From: Amphimedon queenslandica
Lineage: Eukaryota; Porifera; Demospongiae; Haplosclerida; Niphatidae
Reading direction: 5' to 3'
DNA: 64,000 nt
Assembly (NCBI RefSeq): GCF_000090795.2
Contig: NW_003546243.1
Span: 309,520-373,519 of the forward strand
Each line of letters opens with the position of its first letter. The first letter of the stretch is position 1. The notes below the pieces were generated by a model. It saw nothing but the letters and a program-made list of their open reading frames with translations, searched no databases and was not told the DNA's origin. The position numbers and the translations under genes were made by a program. Shown piece after piece: positions 40,901-51,580 of the stretch.

Positions 40901-43326
40901 CAATTAAATGTAATCTATTACTATTACTATTACTTGAAAATTTTAACTATTATATTACTATTACTATTACAGCCTTTTTTCAAAGTAATCTATTACTATT
41001 ACTATTACAACAAAGCATATTAAGGCCTTTTCACACTGGCCAAAGTAATGCGCATTGATGCGCATTAATCGTGTTCACACTAGAGTGGTTTTCAATTAAT
41101 GCGCATTGATGCGCATTACTTGTGCCAGTGTGAAAAGGCCTTGTATCAACAAAGCGCATCAAAGCGCTTTGAAAACTGTGCCAGTGTGAAAAGGCCTTTA
41201 CTATTACAATTACTATTACAATACGCCATAGATTTTTATAGGTTACTAATAAAAATAATCTACTTTTGAAGTTAATCTAAGCCATTTTATAGTTTCTAAT
41301 TAAGAATGCTTTGTTATATTTATGATAAAAAGTCTCAGTACTGAGCAATAGTTCCTGGCTAACGTGCTATTTTCATATTGTTACTTATTAGTGTAACACT
41401 ACAAGTAATAGCTATGTAATATTGAGATCAGACTTGGGGTCAATTACAATTGTAATTGTAATTTAAGGGTCAATTACAATTACAATTACATAATTGTAAT
41501 TGTAATTGACATGTATTTCAAGCTATGGACTGTAATTGTAATTGTAATTGATAATAATAATGATAAATTACATCACCTGATGAGGCACGTTTACACCAAA
41601 GGAGATAACTAAACCATAGACTTTTATACATGCATACCCAAAGGAGATAACTAAACCATAGACTTTTATACACGCATACCCAATGCTTGCTCACCCAGCT
41701 ACTGTTTATTTAGCCATTCATGCATCATCAGCAACTGTGGAAAGGATATTTAGTATGGGAGGAAAAGTTTTTAGGCCAGAGCGGTGCCATCTCAGTAATA
41801 ACCTATTTGAGTCATTAATGTTTATACATTGTAACTATGATTTAAAACTGTAATTATATTGTAATTAAATTAAAATGTAATTGTAATTGTAATTGAGTTG
41901 AGGGACTTGAAATGTAATTGTAATTGTAATTGAGGCTATGTGGAACAAATGTAAGTATATAAAAGTGTAATTGTAATTGGAAATTTGTAATTGACCCCAA
42001 GTCTGATTGAGATTACATATTACTTTGACCATTATTACTATTACTATTACTATTACTTCCTGTTACCAAAGATTCTATTACTATTACTATTACTATTACT
42101 TGGTGCCCTGTAATCATTACTATTACAATTACTATTACATATTACTATTACCCCAGGCCTGCTGTCAGCCTTTGGGAACCCTGAGAACCGGGTTCTCCCT
42201 ATAACCCAATGGCATATCAAAGCTAACTGCAATGGTGTTTTGGTCTGGTGCCCCAAACTGATAATTCTTTTTAAAAGCTAACAGAGCTAGATCTTCTGAT
42301 AAGGATGGCCTTAATTAAGAAGACTGGGTGACTCCTGTGGCTATGGTACTGCTTATCAGTAACAGCAGGACTGTGAAACAACACAGCCGCCATGCTTTTA
42401 TGAATATCATTATTTTATGCATCATTGGCATTAAATTCCACGCAGCTGCTTCCACTTCCTCCTAAACTCAGTTGGGATATATATACATCTTTCTCTTTAT
42501 AATTATAATTATCTCTTTCTCCAGCATCATTGTAGGAAATGCGGTGCTGTAGTTTGTGGTGGATGCTCTAACAAGAAGTTCATCTTGTCATACCAGTCTG
42601 ACAAACCCGTTAGGGTCTGCATCACCTGCTATGAAGTACTCAGTAACTCTGTACCCGATAAAGACAAGTAAGTATATTAAGCGTATACCATTTATGATAT
42701 TTATGCTTCAACTTCCTTTCTATGTTTTATTATGATTTAACTCTTGGGGTTTGTTTATTTTTTATCTATTTTTTGTTTAGATCATCTATGATAAGACCCG
42801 ACTATGAGGTAAGCTTAAATCAAACAACGATAACAATATTAAGCATACTGTATAACGCTTTAATTTGGCGGAGTTTTATTTTGGCAATCGGCGGTTTGCA
42901 AGCAGAATCGCCAATATAAAAACCGCCAATCATTAATGTGCATGCTCAGTAATGCATGTGTACACAAAATTGCTAAATTAAAAACTGCCAATTACAATTT
43001 TAAAGCAAAATCGCCAAAATAAAGCACTATATGGTAACATACATCCATCTATGTGTACATAGTATGTATTTATAGATGTATACTAATAGTGCAACTAATG
43101 CCTGTTTTATTATTATTAATAGTCTGCAAGTGCATCAGTGTGGAATAGTGATGAGCAGTTGAATGATGATGATACGGCTAGTGGTGGCAGTGCTGATGGA
43201 GGAGTAAGTGCAAGAGGAGGAATGGGCACCAGTGATCCTATTATAACACCACAACCTCGCTATGGATCCTCCGATGAAGAAGAAGATGATATTGAACTCC
43301 CTCCTGGTTCATTGCCAGAGGTATAG
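37986..43326 (+). CDS. plekhf2: Phafin: PH and FYVE domain endosomal protein
   Basis: Ten exons (37986-38001, 38351-38415, 39226-39306, 39358-39414, 39509-39572, 40091-40216, 40588-40694, 42525-42667, 42781-42808, 43123-43326), about 296 residues, all joining in frame. The PH domain starts at RVLVGEGVLTKMCRKKAK, runs through FFLFNDILVYGNIVI and ends at KSFAVYAASPTEKSEWMAHI. The FYVE zinc finger starts AQTCMHCLKVKFTPIQRR and continues RHHCRKCG across the intron, with the R(R/K)HHCR phosphoinositide-binding motif split by it. The acidic tail (DEEEDDIEL) is also as in animal phafins. Role in the family: binds PI3P on early endosomes. PLEKHF1 and PLEKHF2 split within vertebrates, so the symbol means 'phafin orthologue'. 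The last exon may instead splice at 43320 to an exon at about 43470, ending at 43520. Confidence 0.93.
38416..39225 (+). other. Phafin intron 2; nothing recognised
   Basis: About 810 bp, T-rich, with no ORF, repeat unit or RNA gene that I can support. The first phafin intron (38002-38350) is likewise plain. Confidence 0.6.
39581..39660 (+). repeat. CT-rich simple repeat in phafin intron 5
   Basis: About 75 bp of alternating ctctct and cccc, with a second CT-rich run at 40020-40085 directly before the next exon's acceptor, where it acts as an overlong polypyrimidine tract. Confidence 0.9.
41023..41197. mobile_element. PIF/Harbinger-like MITE nested in the outer hAT element
   Basis: Ends AGGCCTTTTCACACTGGC and its reverse complement, flanked by TTA on both sides (41020-41022, 41198-41200), a usual Harbinger target site. 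A third copy of the end motif occurs inside at 41124-41142, together with repeated 'aatgcgcattgatgcgcatta'. Confidence 0.85.
41429..42005. mobile_element. Inner hAT element with transposase remnant, nested in the outer element
   Basis: 577 bp, ends CAGACTTGGGGTCAATTAC / GTAATTGACCCCAAGTCTG (the right end has three extra bases), flanked by a perfect 8 bp target-site duplication ATTGAGAT (41421-41428, 42006-42013). Plus-strand bases from about 41691 to 41852 encode AHPATVYLAIHASSATVERI then FSMGGKVFRPERCHLSNN, the dimerisation domain at the end of hAT transposases, followed by a stop. Between the ends and this piece are (AATTGT)n-like repeats. It is an internally deleted copy, not autonomous. 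Confidence 0.92.
42848..43034. mobile_element. Tc1/mariner-type MITE, 187 bp, in phafin intron 9
   Basis: Inverted ends: the left begins CTGTATAACGCTTTAATTTG, the right (reverse complement) CCATATAGTGCTTTATTTTG; TA on both flanks. Its end pattern CYRTATARYG resembles the element at 23355-23556. No ORF. Confidence 0.85.
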
Positions 43327-43968
43327 GCAGTCCATTATCATGCATAGTAATTGTAATTGTAGTATTGTAAGTGTATTATATATTGTTGAGTGTATAAATA
43401 GTTTAATGCAATGTTTGAATCTGGGCTTAGTTGTGATTTTGATTTTACTCTCTCTTTTTTATTTCTTAGTCTCATCCTCAGTTTTATGATTTTGGAACTA
43501 CTGAAGTATTGATCAGTTGAATGGAAGGGAGAAGGAGATGCACATGAGGGTCGCATGATTGTCATATAAACCATTTTATTATTATTTTGAATAATGCATG
43601 ACCTCTTTTATGTTTTCATTTTTTGTTATTACAGTTTGTGGATTAAACTAGATTTATTGATAATATTAATACACATGTAATTAATCTCATAATCGTTGCG
43701 TGGGAGTGGAACCAGCTCACGTGCATGGTACTCTTCCTACACGTTCACACTCGTGCTCGTACTCGCAGTTCGCAAGAAAACTTTAAGAAGAACACTTGAC
43801 TGCTAGTCAGCACTAAAAAACAAGTGTCTTTTAGCCTTAGGCTAATTTATTTACAGTCTCAGACAATCGCTCTCACTTCCTGCCTGTTTCTTCTTGTGTC
43901 ATTATACTAGTCTGGGACACCTTGAAAGATTGAGCTAGTAGATACAAAGAGAAAAGAAGACCAACAAG
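43327..43968 (+). other. Phafin 3' region and Smad4 upstream region
   Basis: Holds the possible extra phafin exon (about 43470-43520) and then, from about 43690, 'gttgcgtgggagtggaacc', which recurs near 48430 as part of the segmental copy. No other gene is seen. Confidence 0.55.
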
Positions 43969-46900
43969 ATGGATCTGTTACCTGCCTTAGAACCTTGCCC
44001 TTCCATTGACTTTGAAGATCTCTATGCAGCTCAGCCAGGAGCCTCAGGAGCCCCAAGGTCGGTCGAGTCAAGTGATCTAGAAGAAGAAACCTCCGCTGAG
44101 ACTTGTACCAGTATAGTTCACTCTCAGAGCCCCTCTTCAAGTGGTCTAGGAGGAGAAACTTTCATTAATATTTTTACCACTATAGTTCACTCTTTGATGT
44201 GCCACATACAAGGAAGCCTGGAGACCAATGAGTTTGCTCAAAGAGCAATAGGTATGTATTGATGCTTTGGGTAATGCTCTGTTATACAGAAGTGTCCTTT
44301 ATGGAGAGGTTATTTTTATACAGTAAAGCTAGGTTTACATTTGACAAAACGGTGAAAAGTGCGTGGGCGATTTGACCTTTTGACGCAAAAACGCTTTGAA
44401 GTTGACGCATAATTGGTCAAATTTTAATTTTGCATTGATTTGCATTGCATTTTGTGTCGAGTGTAAACCTAGCTTAAGGAATGTAATGGGTGCTGTCTGT
44501 GAAATGGAGGTATACGCTATAGAGAGTGTCCATTAAGAGAGGCTATACTGTATGCATCTACATACAGGGGCGTATCTAAGGGTGGGCCTGGGTGGGCCTG
44601 TGCCCGATCAGCTCAGCAGACCAAAAATTTTTTTTCTTTTGTATATTAGTCCTTTTAAAAATATTGCTCACTTTATTATGATAGCAATGAGACAAGACTA
44701 GCATAGCTAATAGTTTTAGCCAGTGTAAATATAATGATGACATGGTAGAGACTTCCATAGTTCCATTTGGGCAATTGGGCTGCCATTTTTTAAAGTAATA
44801 ACTACTACTAACCAATCAGTTATTAGACTATTCACATTAATTATTAAAGTAATCGAGTTGAAAATGGCTAAGAAACTCTGCTGAGTCTGTTTGAATGTCT
44901 TCTCAAGGCTAGTACTACTACTAATGAAGAAAATATAAGCACTGAAGTGCACATCTTAGCTTAATTAAAGTAATAATCGTAGTATTTAATTGACCACGCC
45001 CATCATGAATATTAATTAGCTCTGGAAATTTTTCGCAGCGCGCTTCGCGCACCACATATTTTTTCTCCATGCCCAACCAACTCTCAGAGCTTAGATACGC
45101 CCCTGTCTACATATTTATTTATTTATTTGAATGTAGAGTCGTTGGTTTTAAAAATAAAAGACAAAAGTGACGAATTGGAATCATTAGTGACAGCCATTAC
45201 CACTGGTGGGACTAAACCATCAATATGTGTCACAATACCAAGAACTCTTGATGGAAGACTTCAAGTAATAGCAATATTAATATTAATTATTATTATTAAT
45301 TAATAGGTCTCTGGTCGTAAAGGCTATCCTCATGTGATGTATGCTAAGATTTGGCGTTGGCCTGATCTACACAAAGATGAGTTGAGATGTATCGAGTTAT
45401 GTCAGTACGCCTTTGATCTCAATCGGGAAAGTGTCTGTGTGAACCCGTACCACTATGAAAGGGTTGTATCTCAAGGTGGGAGAGTAAATAACAATAGTTA
45501 CTTTTAAATGTTTAAAAACATCACTTACCTGTCCCCATACATTAGAGTGTATTAATAATATGATTGAGAGTGTTTAGGACAATGGGTTTTGTTTTAAGAG
45601 TTATTTAGAGACTTGGAATTAGTAACCAACTGCGGCTAACACTCCGAGGTCTGGCTATCGACAAGAGTTGGGTGTAGTGTCCTCTCTTAAGCTAAATGTC
45701 ATAATATTTAATCTCCCTCTCTTTCTCTCTTGTAGGTCCAAGTTCTTGTGATATTGTTGGTTCTAATGTTGTTCATCACAAGCGTAAGTTATTACTAATG
45801 AATTAGTTAATTAATTACTGATTTATTAATAGCCCCTCCGCCTTTATTACTACATGTAAATCAGGAAGCAATGGAGGAATCACCTGGTAATTATATAATA
45901 AATAAATAAATAATAATAATAATGAATAATTATTTTATTTTATTCTGTTATTAATTTCTTTTTTGTCTGCTTAATGTCTTTTTCAGTGTTATTCCATTGC
46001 TGTTTTTTTGTGTGTTGTTAATCTTTCTGTTTTGTTCCCTTCCCTGTTGTTGTTGCCTCTGTTTATAATAATAATAATAATAGTAATATTATTATTATTA
46101 TTATTATTGTCAGGAGTTGGCGGATATTTCAATACACAAGGCATGATGGCAGCTGCTGCCAGTCAGCAACAGGAATACATGGAAATTCAACCATCTTGTG
46201 TCCAGGCTTTAAGTAATTGATATTCATTATTTATTAATTAATTATTCATGGGGGTTAGGTGGGTGGGGTTTGCCTGGGGCTTCCCCGTACAATGCAATGA
46301 CCAATCAGATTGATCCAGCACTCCAAATGAACCAACTTCTGCAGTATTGTAAGAAATTAAATTAATATTAATATTAATATTATTATTATTTAGATAATCC
46401 TGGTAATTATGTCCCTCCAGTAATTCGAATTCCACAAGCTGTTGCTCCTCCCCTTGCCCCACCCACTATTAATTCTGTTACTACCTGCACTTTGTCACCA
46501 CTACCTCATACCACAAGTAAATACAATTATTATTGTGTGGGTATATGCTATGATATTATATTAGTGAGCATCATTATTATTATTATTATTTTAGATAGTC
46601 CTAGTAATTATGTCCCTCCAGTAATTCCACAAGCTGTGGCTCCTCCCCTTGCCCCACCCACTATTAATCCTGTTACTACCTGCACTTCATCACCACTACC
46701 TCATACCACAAGTAAATACAATTATTGTGTGGGTATGCTATGATATTATGTCTCATTTTAATGTCAAATTTAATTAGCCCCCCCCCCCCAATACCCCTAG
46801 GGCCCTATTAGTTCACACAATTAGACAATCAAACTATTATTTCCCCTTTCCTTTAGCTCCTGATTTTTGGTGTAAGATATTATATCATGAACTGGCTATT

Positions 46901-47804
46901 CCAGTTGGTGAGTGCTTCAAGGTCCCTGCTAATATTACCTCAGTGTCTGTGGACGGGTTTGTTGATCCTTCTGCAGTTGACAGGTTCTGTCTGGGACGTT
47001 TATCCAATGTCCACAGAACAGAACCTAGTAAAAGGGTCATATCCCATATTGAGAAAGGTTAGTACAGCTCCAGGTTGCCTTTACTGAGTCGCCTAACTCA
47101 CCTTATTATTATTATTATTATTAATTACTTCATTAGGAATAGTTATTGAGGAGAAGAATGAGACTGAGGTTTGGATCAGGTGTGTGAGTCGCCACTCAGT
47201 TTTTGTTCAGTCGAATTATCTTGACTATCAAGCTGGACAAGCTCAAGGGGACGCTGTCCATAAAATATACCCCAATGCTTATATAAAGGTACACTTTAAC
47301 ATACCCTGTTGTATAGCTGGTTTATAATTTTAGCTGATTTTTACATAAAATGTCATCAATTTTTAATAATAATAATAATAATAATGAGTGTTCTATTATT
47401 ATTGCAGGTGTTTGATTTGTCCTATTGTTATGAGGAGATGCAGAAACAAGCTCGTAAAGCTTGTCTTGCAGTGGCTAACCAAACAGCAGCAGTAAGAGGT
47501 AAGCCACTCCTTCTCCCCCTCCTCCTATCACCCTCCCCCCTCTCTCTCCTATAAAGGTGATTCCTTACAAACAGCCAATATAGATCCTGATCTGGCACGA
47601 AGTATTGGTGTTGATGACTTAAGACGACTGTGCATCTTAAGATTGAGTTTTGTAAAAGGATGGGGCTCAGACTACAAGAGGCAGACCATTAAAGAGACTC
47701 CGTGTTGGATTGAGGTTCATTTCAACCGTGCTCTTCAGCTATTGGACTCTGTCCTAACCCAACTACCCTCAGAGTTCAAAATACAGGACTCTGTCAAGCT
47801 ATAA
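43969..47804 (+). CDS. smad4: Co-Smad (Smad4)
   Basis: Thirteen exons, 601 codons, all in frame (exons 43969-44251, 45137-45264, 45307-45475, 45736-45783, 45833-45886, 46114-46212, 46259-46348, 46391-46516, 46595-46711, 46857-47057, 47137-47288, 47408-47498, 47557-47804). MH1 (about residues 85-210): [20 protein letters not shown], the hairpin [15 protein letters not shown], then the zinc-binding Cys/His in LCQYAFDL and [13 protein letters not shown]. The linker is Pro-rich with a duplicated exon. MH2 begins [18 protein letters not shown] and continues [34 protein letters not shown] and [17 protein letters not shown]. It lacks the C-terminal SSxS, as expected for a co-Smad. Role: shared partner of receptor Smads in TGF-beta/BMP signalling. 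The N-terminal Ser-rich extension of about 80 residues before MH1 is longer than usual. Confidence 0.95.
44327..44474. mobile_element. Harbinger-like MITE, 148 bp, in Smad4 intron 1
   Basis: Inverted ends AGCTAGGTTTACA / TGTAAACCTAGCT with TAA on both flanks. No ORF. Confidence 0.85.
44565..45105. mobile_element. Non-autonomous hAT element, 541 bp, in Smad4 intron 1
   Basis: Inverted ends CAGGGGCGTATCTAAG / CTTAGATACGCCCCTG, flanked by a perfect 8 bp target-site duplication TCTACATA (44557-44564, 45106-45113). No transposase sequence recognised inside. Confidence 0.92.
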
Positions 47805-48490
47805 AGTACTTAGTAACTCTGTAACCGTTAAAGACAAGTAAGTATATTCAAAGCGTACCTTTTAATATTAAGCATGATCATTATTGCTTCAACTTCCTTT
47901 CTAACTTTTATTTATTTTTTATCTATTTTTTTTGTTTAGATCATTTATGTTAAGACCCAATTATCACACCATCATAACAATATTAGTATTATACATACAT
48001 GTATGCATAATGTGCAATTCTATTATAACTGTATACTGATTATCAATATTTACATTCATACTAATGCCTGTTTGGATCCTCCAATCAAGAAGATGATATT
48101 GAACTCTCTCCTGATTCATTGCCAGAGGTATAGGCAATTCATTATTGTGCATAGTAGTTGTAATTGTAGTATTGTATCATATATTGCTGAGTGTATAGAT
48201 GTTGGAATGTGGACTTAGTTGTACTTGATTTTGTATTACTCTCTTTTATTTCTTAGTCTCATCTTCAGCTTTATGATTTTGGACCTACTTAACTATTGAT
48301 CAGTTGAGTGGAAGGAGATGCACATGATTATCATAATTATAAACCATTTTTTTATTATTTTGAATAATAATGCAAGGCCTCTTTTTTGTTATTACATTTG
48401 ATTATTATTTTATTAACTATCCTATGGTTGCGTGGGAGGAGTACAGCTAGCTCACGTGCTACTTTCTTGTCAGCACTCAGCACTAAAAAA
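47798..48490 (+). pseudogene. plekhf2: Segmental copy of the phafin 3' end downstream of Smad4
   Basis: 'ctataaagtacttagtaactctgtaaccg' tracks 42629 onward (tgctatgaagtactcag...), followed by the phafin donor, the exon beginning atcatttatg, the acidic-tail exon (gaagatgatattgaactctc), the 'ccagaggtatagg' junction and the downstream exon-like 'tctcatcttcagctttatgattttgg'. It then runs into the region copied from about 43690. The MITE of the source intron is absent from the copy. It lacks the PH and FYVE domains and cannot make a protein alone. Confidence 0.88.
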
Positions 48491-48587
48491 AGTAAAAAAA
48501 AACAGTATATATCTTTTCCAGGCAAGGTAAATACTGAAATGCTTGGCTGAAGTAATTGCATCAGGCCTATTTCCTTCATTTTAGGTC

Positions 48588-49948
48588 ATGTCATCTGTCA
48601 CTTTAAATACTGGTGCTAGCATTCCGGCATTTGGACTGGGGTTGGTTTATTTTTATTTATTTAATAGTTAATGAATTGAATTACTGATTAAATAACCTTA
48701 ACAACAAGTATCAAAACAAATATTTTTTTTCTTATCCATTCTTATTTGATGTACAGTACATGGCAGTCACCTAAAGGAGCAGTGGGGAAAGCAGTAGAGA
48801 TAGCCATAAGAGCTGGCTATCGTCACATTGATTGTGCTCACCTCTATGAGAACGAAGACGAGGTTGGTGAGGTTCTTCAGAAGCTCTTTAAGGAAGGAGT
48901 TGTAAAGAGGGAAGATCTCTATATTACGTCTAAACTTTCGTAAGAGAGAACCTAAAGGTCTAGAGGATTAGTTGTATCCTTGCAGGTGTTTTCTCATGTC
49001 AAACAAAGAGGATGTGACAGAGTCTTTGACAGATACTCTCACTAAGCTACAGTTGGACTATCTTGATTTATATTTGGTGAGCAGTAGCAATGACATTCCA
49101 AAGGCATCTTTCTTTTATGCAGATCCATTGTCCATTTGCTGCCAAGAAGGGAACACCCTTTATGAAACTTCAAGAGGGCATCATTGGTTATTTTCCTGAT
49201 ATGATTGCTAGTGTGTGGGAGGTTAGTAGTTCATATTATTATGAAATGAATTGTACGTAGACCATGGAAGGGTTTGTTGCAAAAGGATTAACAAAGGCTA
49301 TTGGCATTTCAAACTTTTCAATTACCAAAACAGAGAATTTGTTGAAGACAGCAAAAATTGTACCAGCAGTAAATCAGGGTACATGAATGTGCATCAGATC
49401 TCATGATGATATACTTATTTGATTTATAGTGGAGTGTCATGCTTACCTACAGCAGACTAAACTTCAGCAATACTGCAAGTCCAAAGGTATTATTATTATA
49501 ATGACCTGTTGTTTCATTGTAATGTTAATATTAGGGATTGCTTTTGAGGCATATTCCCCTCTTGGTTCTCCTGCTCGGTTTAATGTTCAACCTGGGGATC
49601 CTGTTGTCATGGAGGATCCAGCTGTCAAAGAGATTGCATCAAAGCATGGAGCATCACCTGCTCAAGTATACGATAGTTGTACACATGTACCTTTCTATCA
49701 TATTGTTATAGGTGTGCATAGCCTTTTTGCTTCAATCGGGTTTGGTTGTTATACCAAAGTCAGTGACTGAGTCACGTATTATTGAGAACCTTAAAGCCAC
49801 AGAACTAGTGCTGACTGATGAGGAAATGAAGAGTCTGAGAGCTATTGACAAGAACTGCCGTCTCCTAAGCTTCCAATGGTTTGCACCAGATAAGACCGTG
49901 GATCAGATTTGGGACGCATCAGAAGATGAAGCTTTTGTTTTGCAATAA
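48588..49948 (+). CDS. Aldo-keto reductase, tandem copy 1
   Basis: Eight coding exons. Start [18 protein letters not shown], in an exon whose acceptor lies just 3 bases before the ATG. The catalytic tetrad of the family is visible: Asp and Tyr in [11 protein letters not shown], Lys in ITSKLS, His in IHCPF. Substrate/cofactor barrel motifs follow: [32 protein letters not shown], and the last exon [20 protein letters not shown] for NADPH binding. It ends DEAFVLQ. Family role: NADPH-dependent reduction of aldehydes, ketones or sugars in the cytosol; the exact substrate cannot be told. It is the most divergent of the three copies in its first exons. Confidence 0.9.
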
Positions 49949-50083
49949 CTTAGTCAATAAACATTTTAGTAGATGTAGACTCATGCAGTAGTAGATCTAG
50001 TCTAGCTAGCTATATTTTTTTCTGAATTCCAAATCAGCCCCTCCCATTAAAGCTTTTAGCTTGGGTGTGGTTCAAATCTTAAA

Positions 50084-51492
50084 ATGGAACAGGTATATTC
50101 AGGCTTTGTTCAAGCACAGACATGCATCTTCTATTCCTCTTTTCTCATAGGCAAGTATCATTCTGAACAATGGGACTAGCATTCCTCCCTTTGGATTAGG
50201 GTAAGAAAGAATAGAAGCCAAAATGCCAACTGCTGGCATGTTTTAGTGACTAGATCTCTATGTTTCTGCATGCATGTTAATTTGCATGTAGGACTTGGCT
50301 GGCTAAGGAAGGAGTTGGTAATGCAGTAGAAGTAGCAATAAGAGCTGGTTACCGTCATCTTGACTGTGCTGACAGATACAACAATGAAGGTGAGATAGGG
50401 ATGACACTGCAGAAACTTTTTAAGGAAGGATTGGTGAAGAGAGAAGAGCTTTACATTACTTCAAAATTATCGTACGTCATTGGCATAATTTTAATAATTT
50501 ATAACAATATTTTATAGTTGTCTCATGATGGCGTGCAAGGAGGATGTATTGGAGAGCTTTTACAATGTTCTCAAGGACCTTCAATTGGACTATCTTGACC
50601 TTTTTCTGGTCAGTATGTATTCTTTATCTATGATATATTTTACGTACTTTCATTTTTTTAGATACATGTACCATTTGCACTGAAAAAAGGTGTTCTAAGT
50701 TTAGCAACTTGTGACAAAAGTGATATAATTGGTTATGACCCCACTATCATAGCTAACGTTTGGACTGTAAGTTAATAAGTGCACAATTCTGTGATTGTGC
50801 ATATTTTTCAGGTTTTGGAGGATTTAGTAAGCAAAGGGCTAACAAGATCCATTGGAGTATCAAACTTTTCCATCACAAAGATGGAAAATTTACTAAAAAC
50901 TGCTACAATAATTCCTGCTGTGAATCAAGGTATAGTTAATATAAGTATCAATAGTAATTCATGATCCTATAAGTATAGTTGAGTGCCATATTTATCTTCA
51001 GCAACCTAAGCTCCAACAATACTGTAAAAATAAAGGTAATAATGTATTAAAGAATGTTAATGTTAGTTTCTAATGCATACTTTAGGGATAGTGCTAGAGG
51101 CATATGCTCCTCTTGGTTCTCCAGGACGCTCATCAAAGCCTCCAGATGAGCCTGTTGTTTTGGAAGATGCAACTGTCAAGGAGATAGCATCAAAGCATGG
51201 AGCAAATCCAGCTCAAGTAAGAAAAATAAAGAAATGTAATAAGTATCTCTTGTAGGTGTGTATAGCATTTTTGCTTCAATTGGGTTTGGTTGTTATACCA
51301 AAGTCAGTGACTGAGTCACGTATTATTGAGAACCTTAAAGCAACAGAACTAGTGCTGACTGATGAGGAAATGAAGAGTCTGAAAGCTATTGACAAGAACT
51401 TCCGTCTCCTAAGCTTTCAATGGTTTGCACCAGATAAGACCTTGGATCAAATTTGGGACACGTCAGAAGATGAAGCTTTTGTTTTGCAATAA
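50084..51492 (+). CDS. Aldo-keto reductase, tandem copy 2
   Basis: A 9 nt first exon (ATGGAACAG, 50084-50092) splices to 50151, giving [20 protein letters not shown]. Then [11 protein letters not shown] (Asp, Tyr), ITSKLS (Lys), [10 protein letters not shown] (His), [37 protein letters not shown] and the last exon [20 protein letters not shown]. Complete tetrad, so probably active. Its exons 2-3 and the last exon are almost identical in DNA to copy 3. Confidence 0.9.
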
Positions 51493-51580
51493 CTTTTTAT
51501 CTCGCTTTTTATAAAAATATTTTTGAAGCAGCCCCTCCCACTAATTAGGTGCGGCTTAAAATCTACAACACAAGAGCAAA

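Larger units (their letters stand above)
40883..42161. mobile_element. Outer hAT-type element in phafin intron 7
   Basis: Inverted ends CAGGCCTGGGGT / ACCCCAGGCCTG, flanked by a perfect 8 bp target-site duplication CTGTCAGC (40875-40882 and 42162-42169). Much of the body is degenerate TATTAC/ATTACT repeats reading in opposite directions from the two ends. Its 1,279 bp include two further elements; without the larger of them it is about 0.7 kb and has no coding sequence of its own. Confidence 0.9.

Noticed and set aside
42007-42204. Tyr/Ile-rich frames in the TATTAC repeats as small proteins
   Set aside because: They are translations of transposon simple repeats in an intron.
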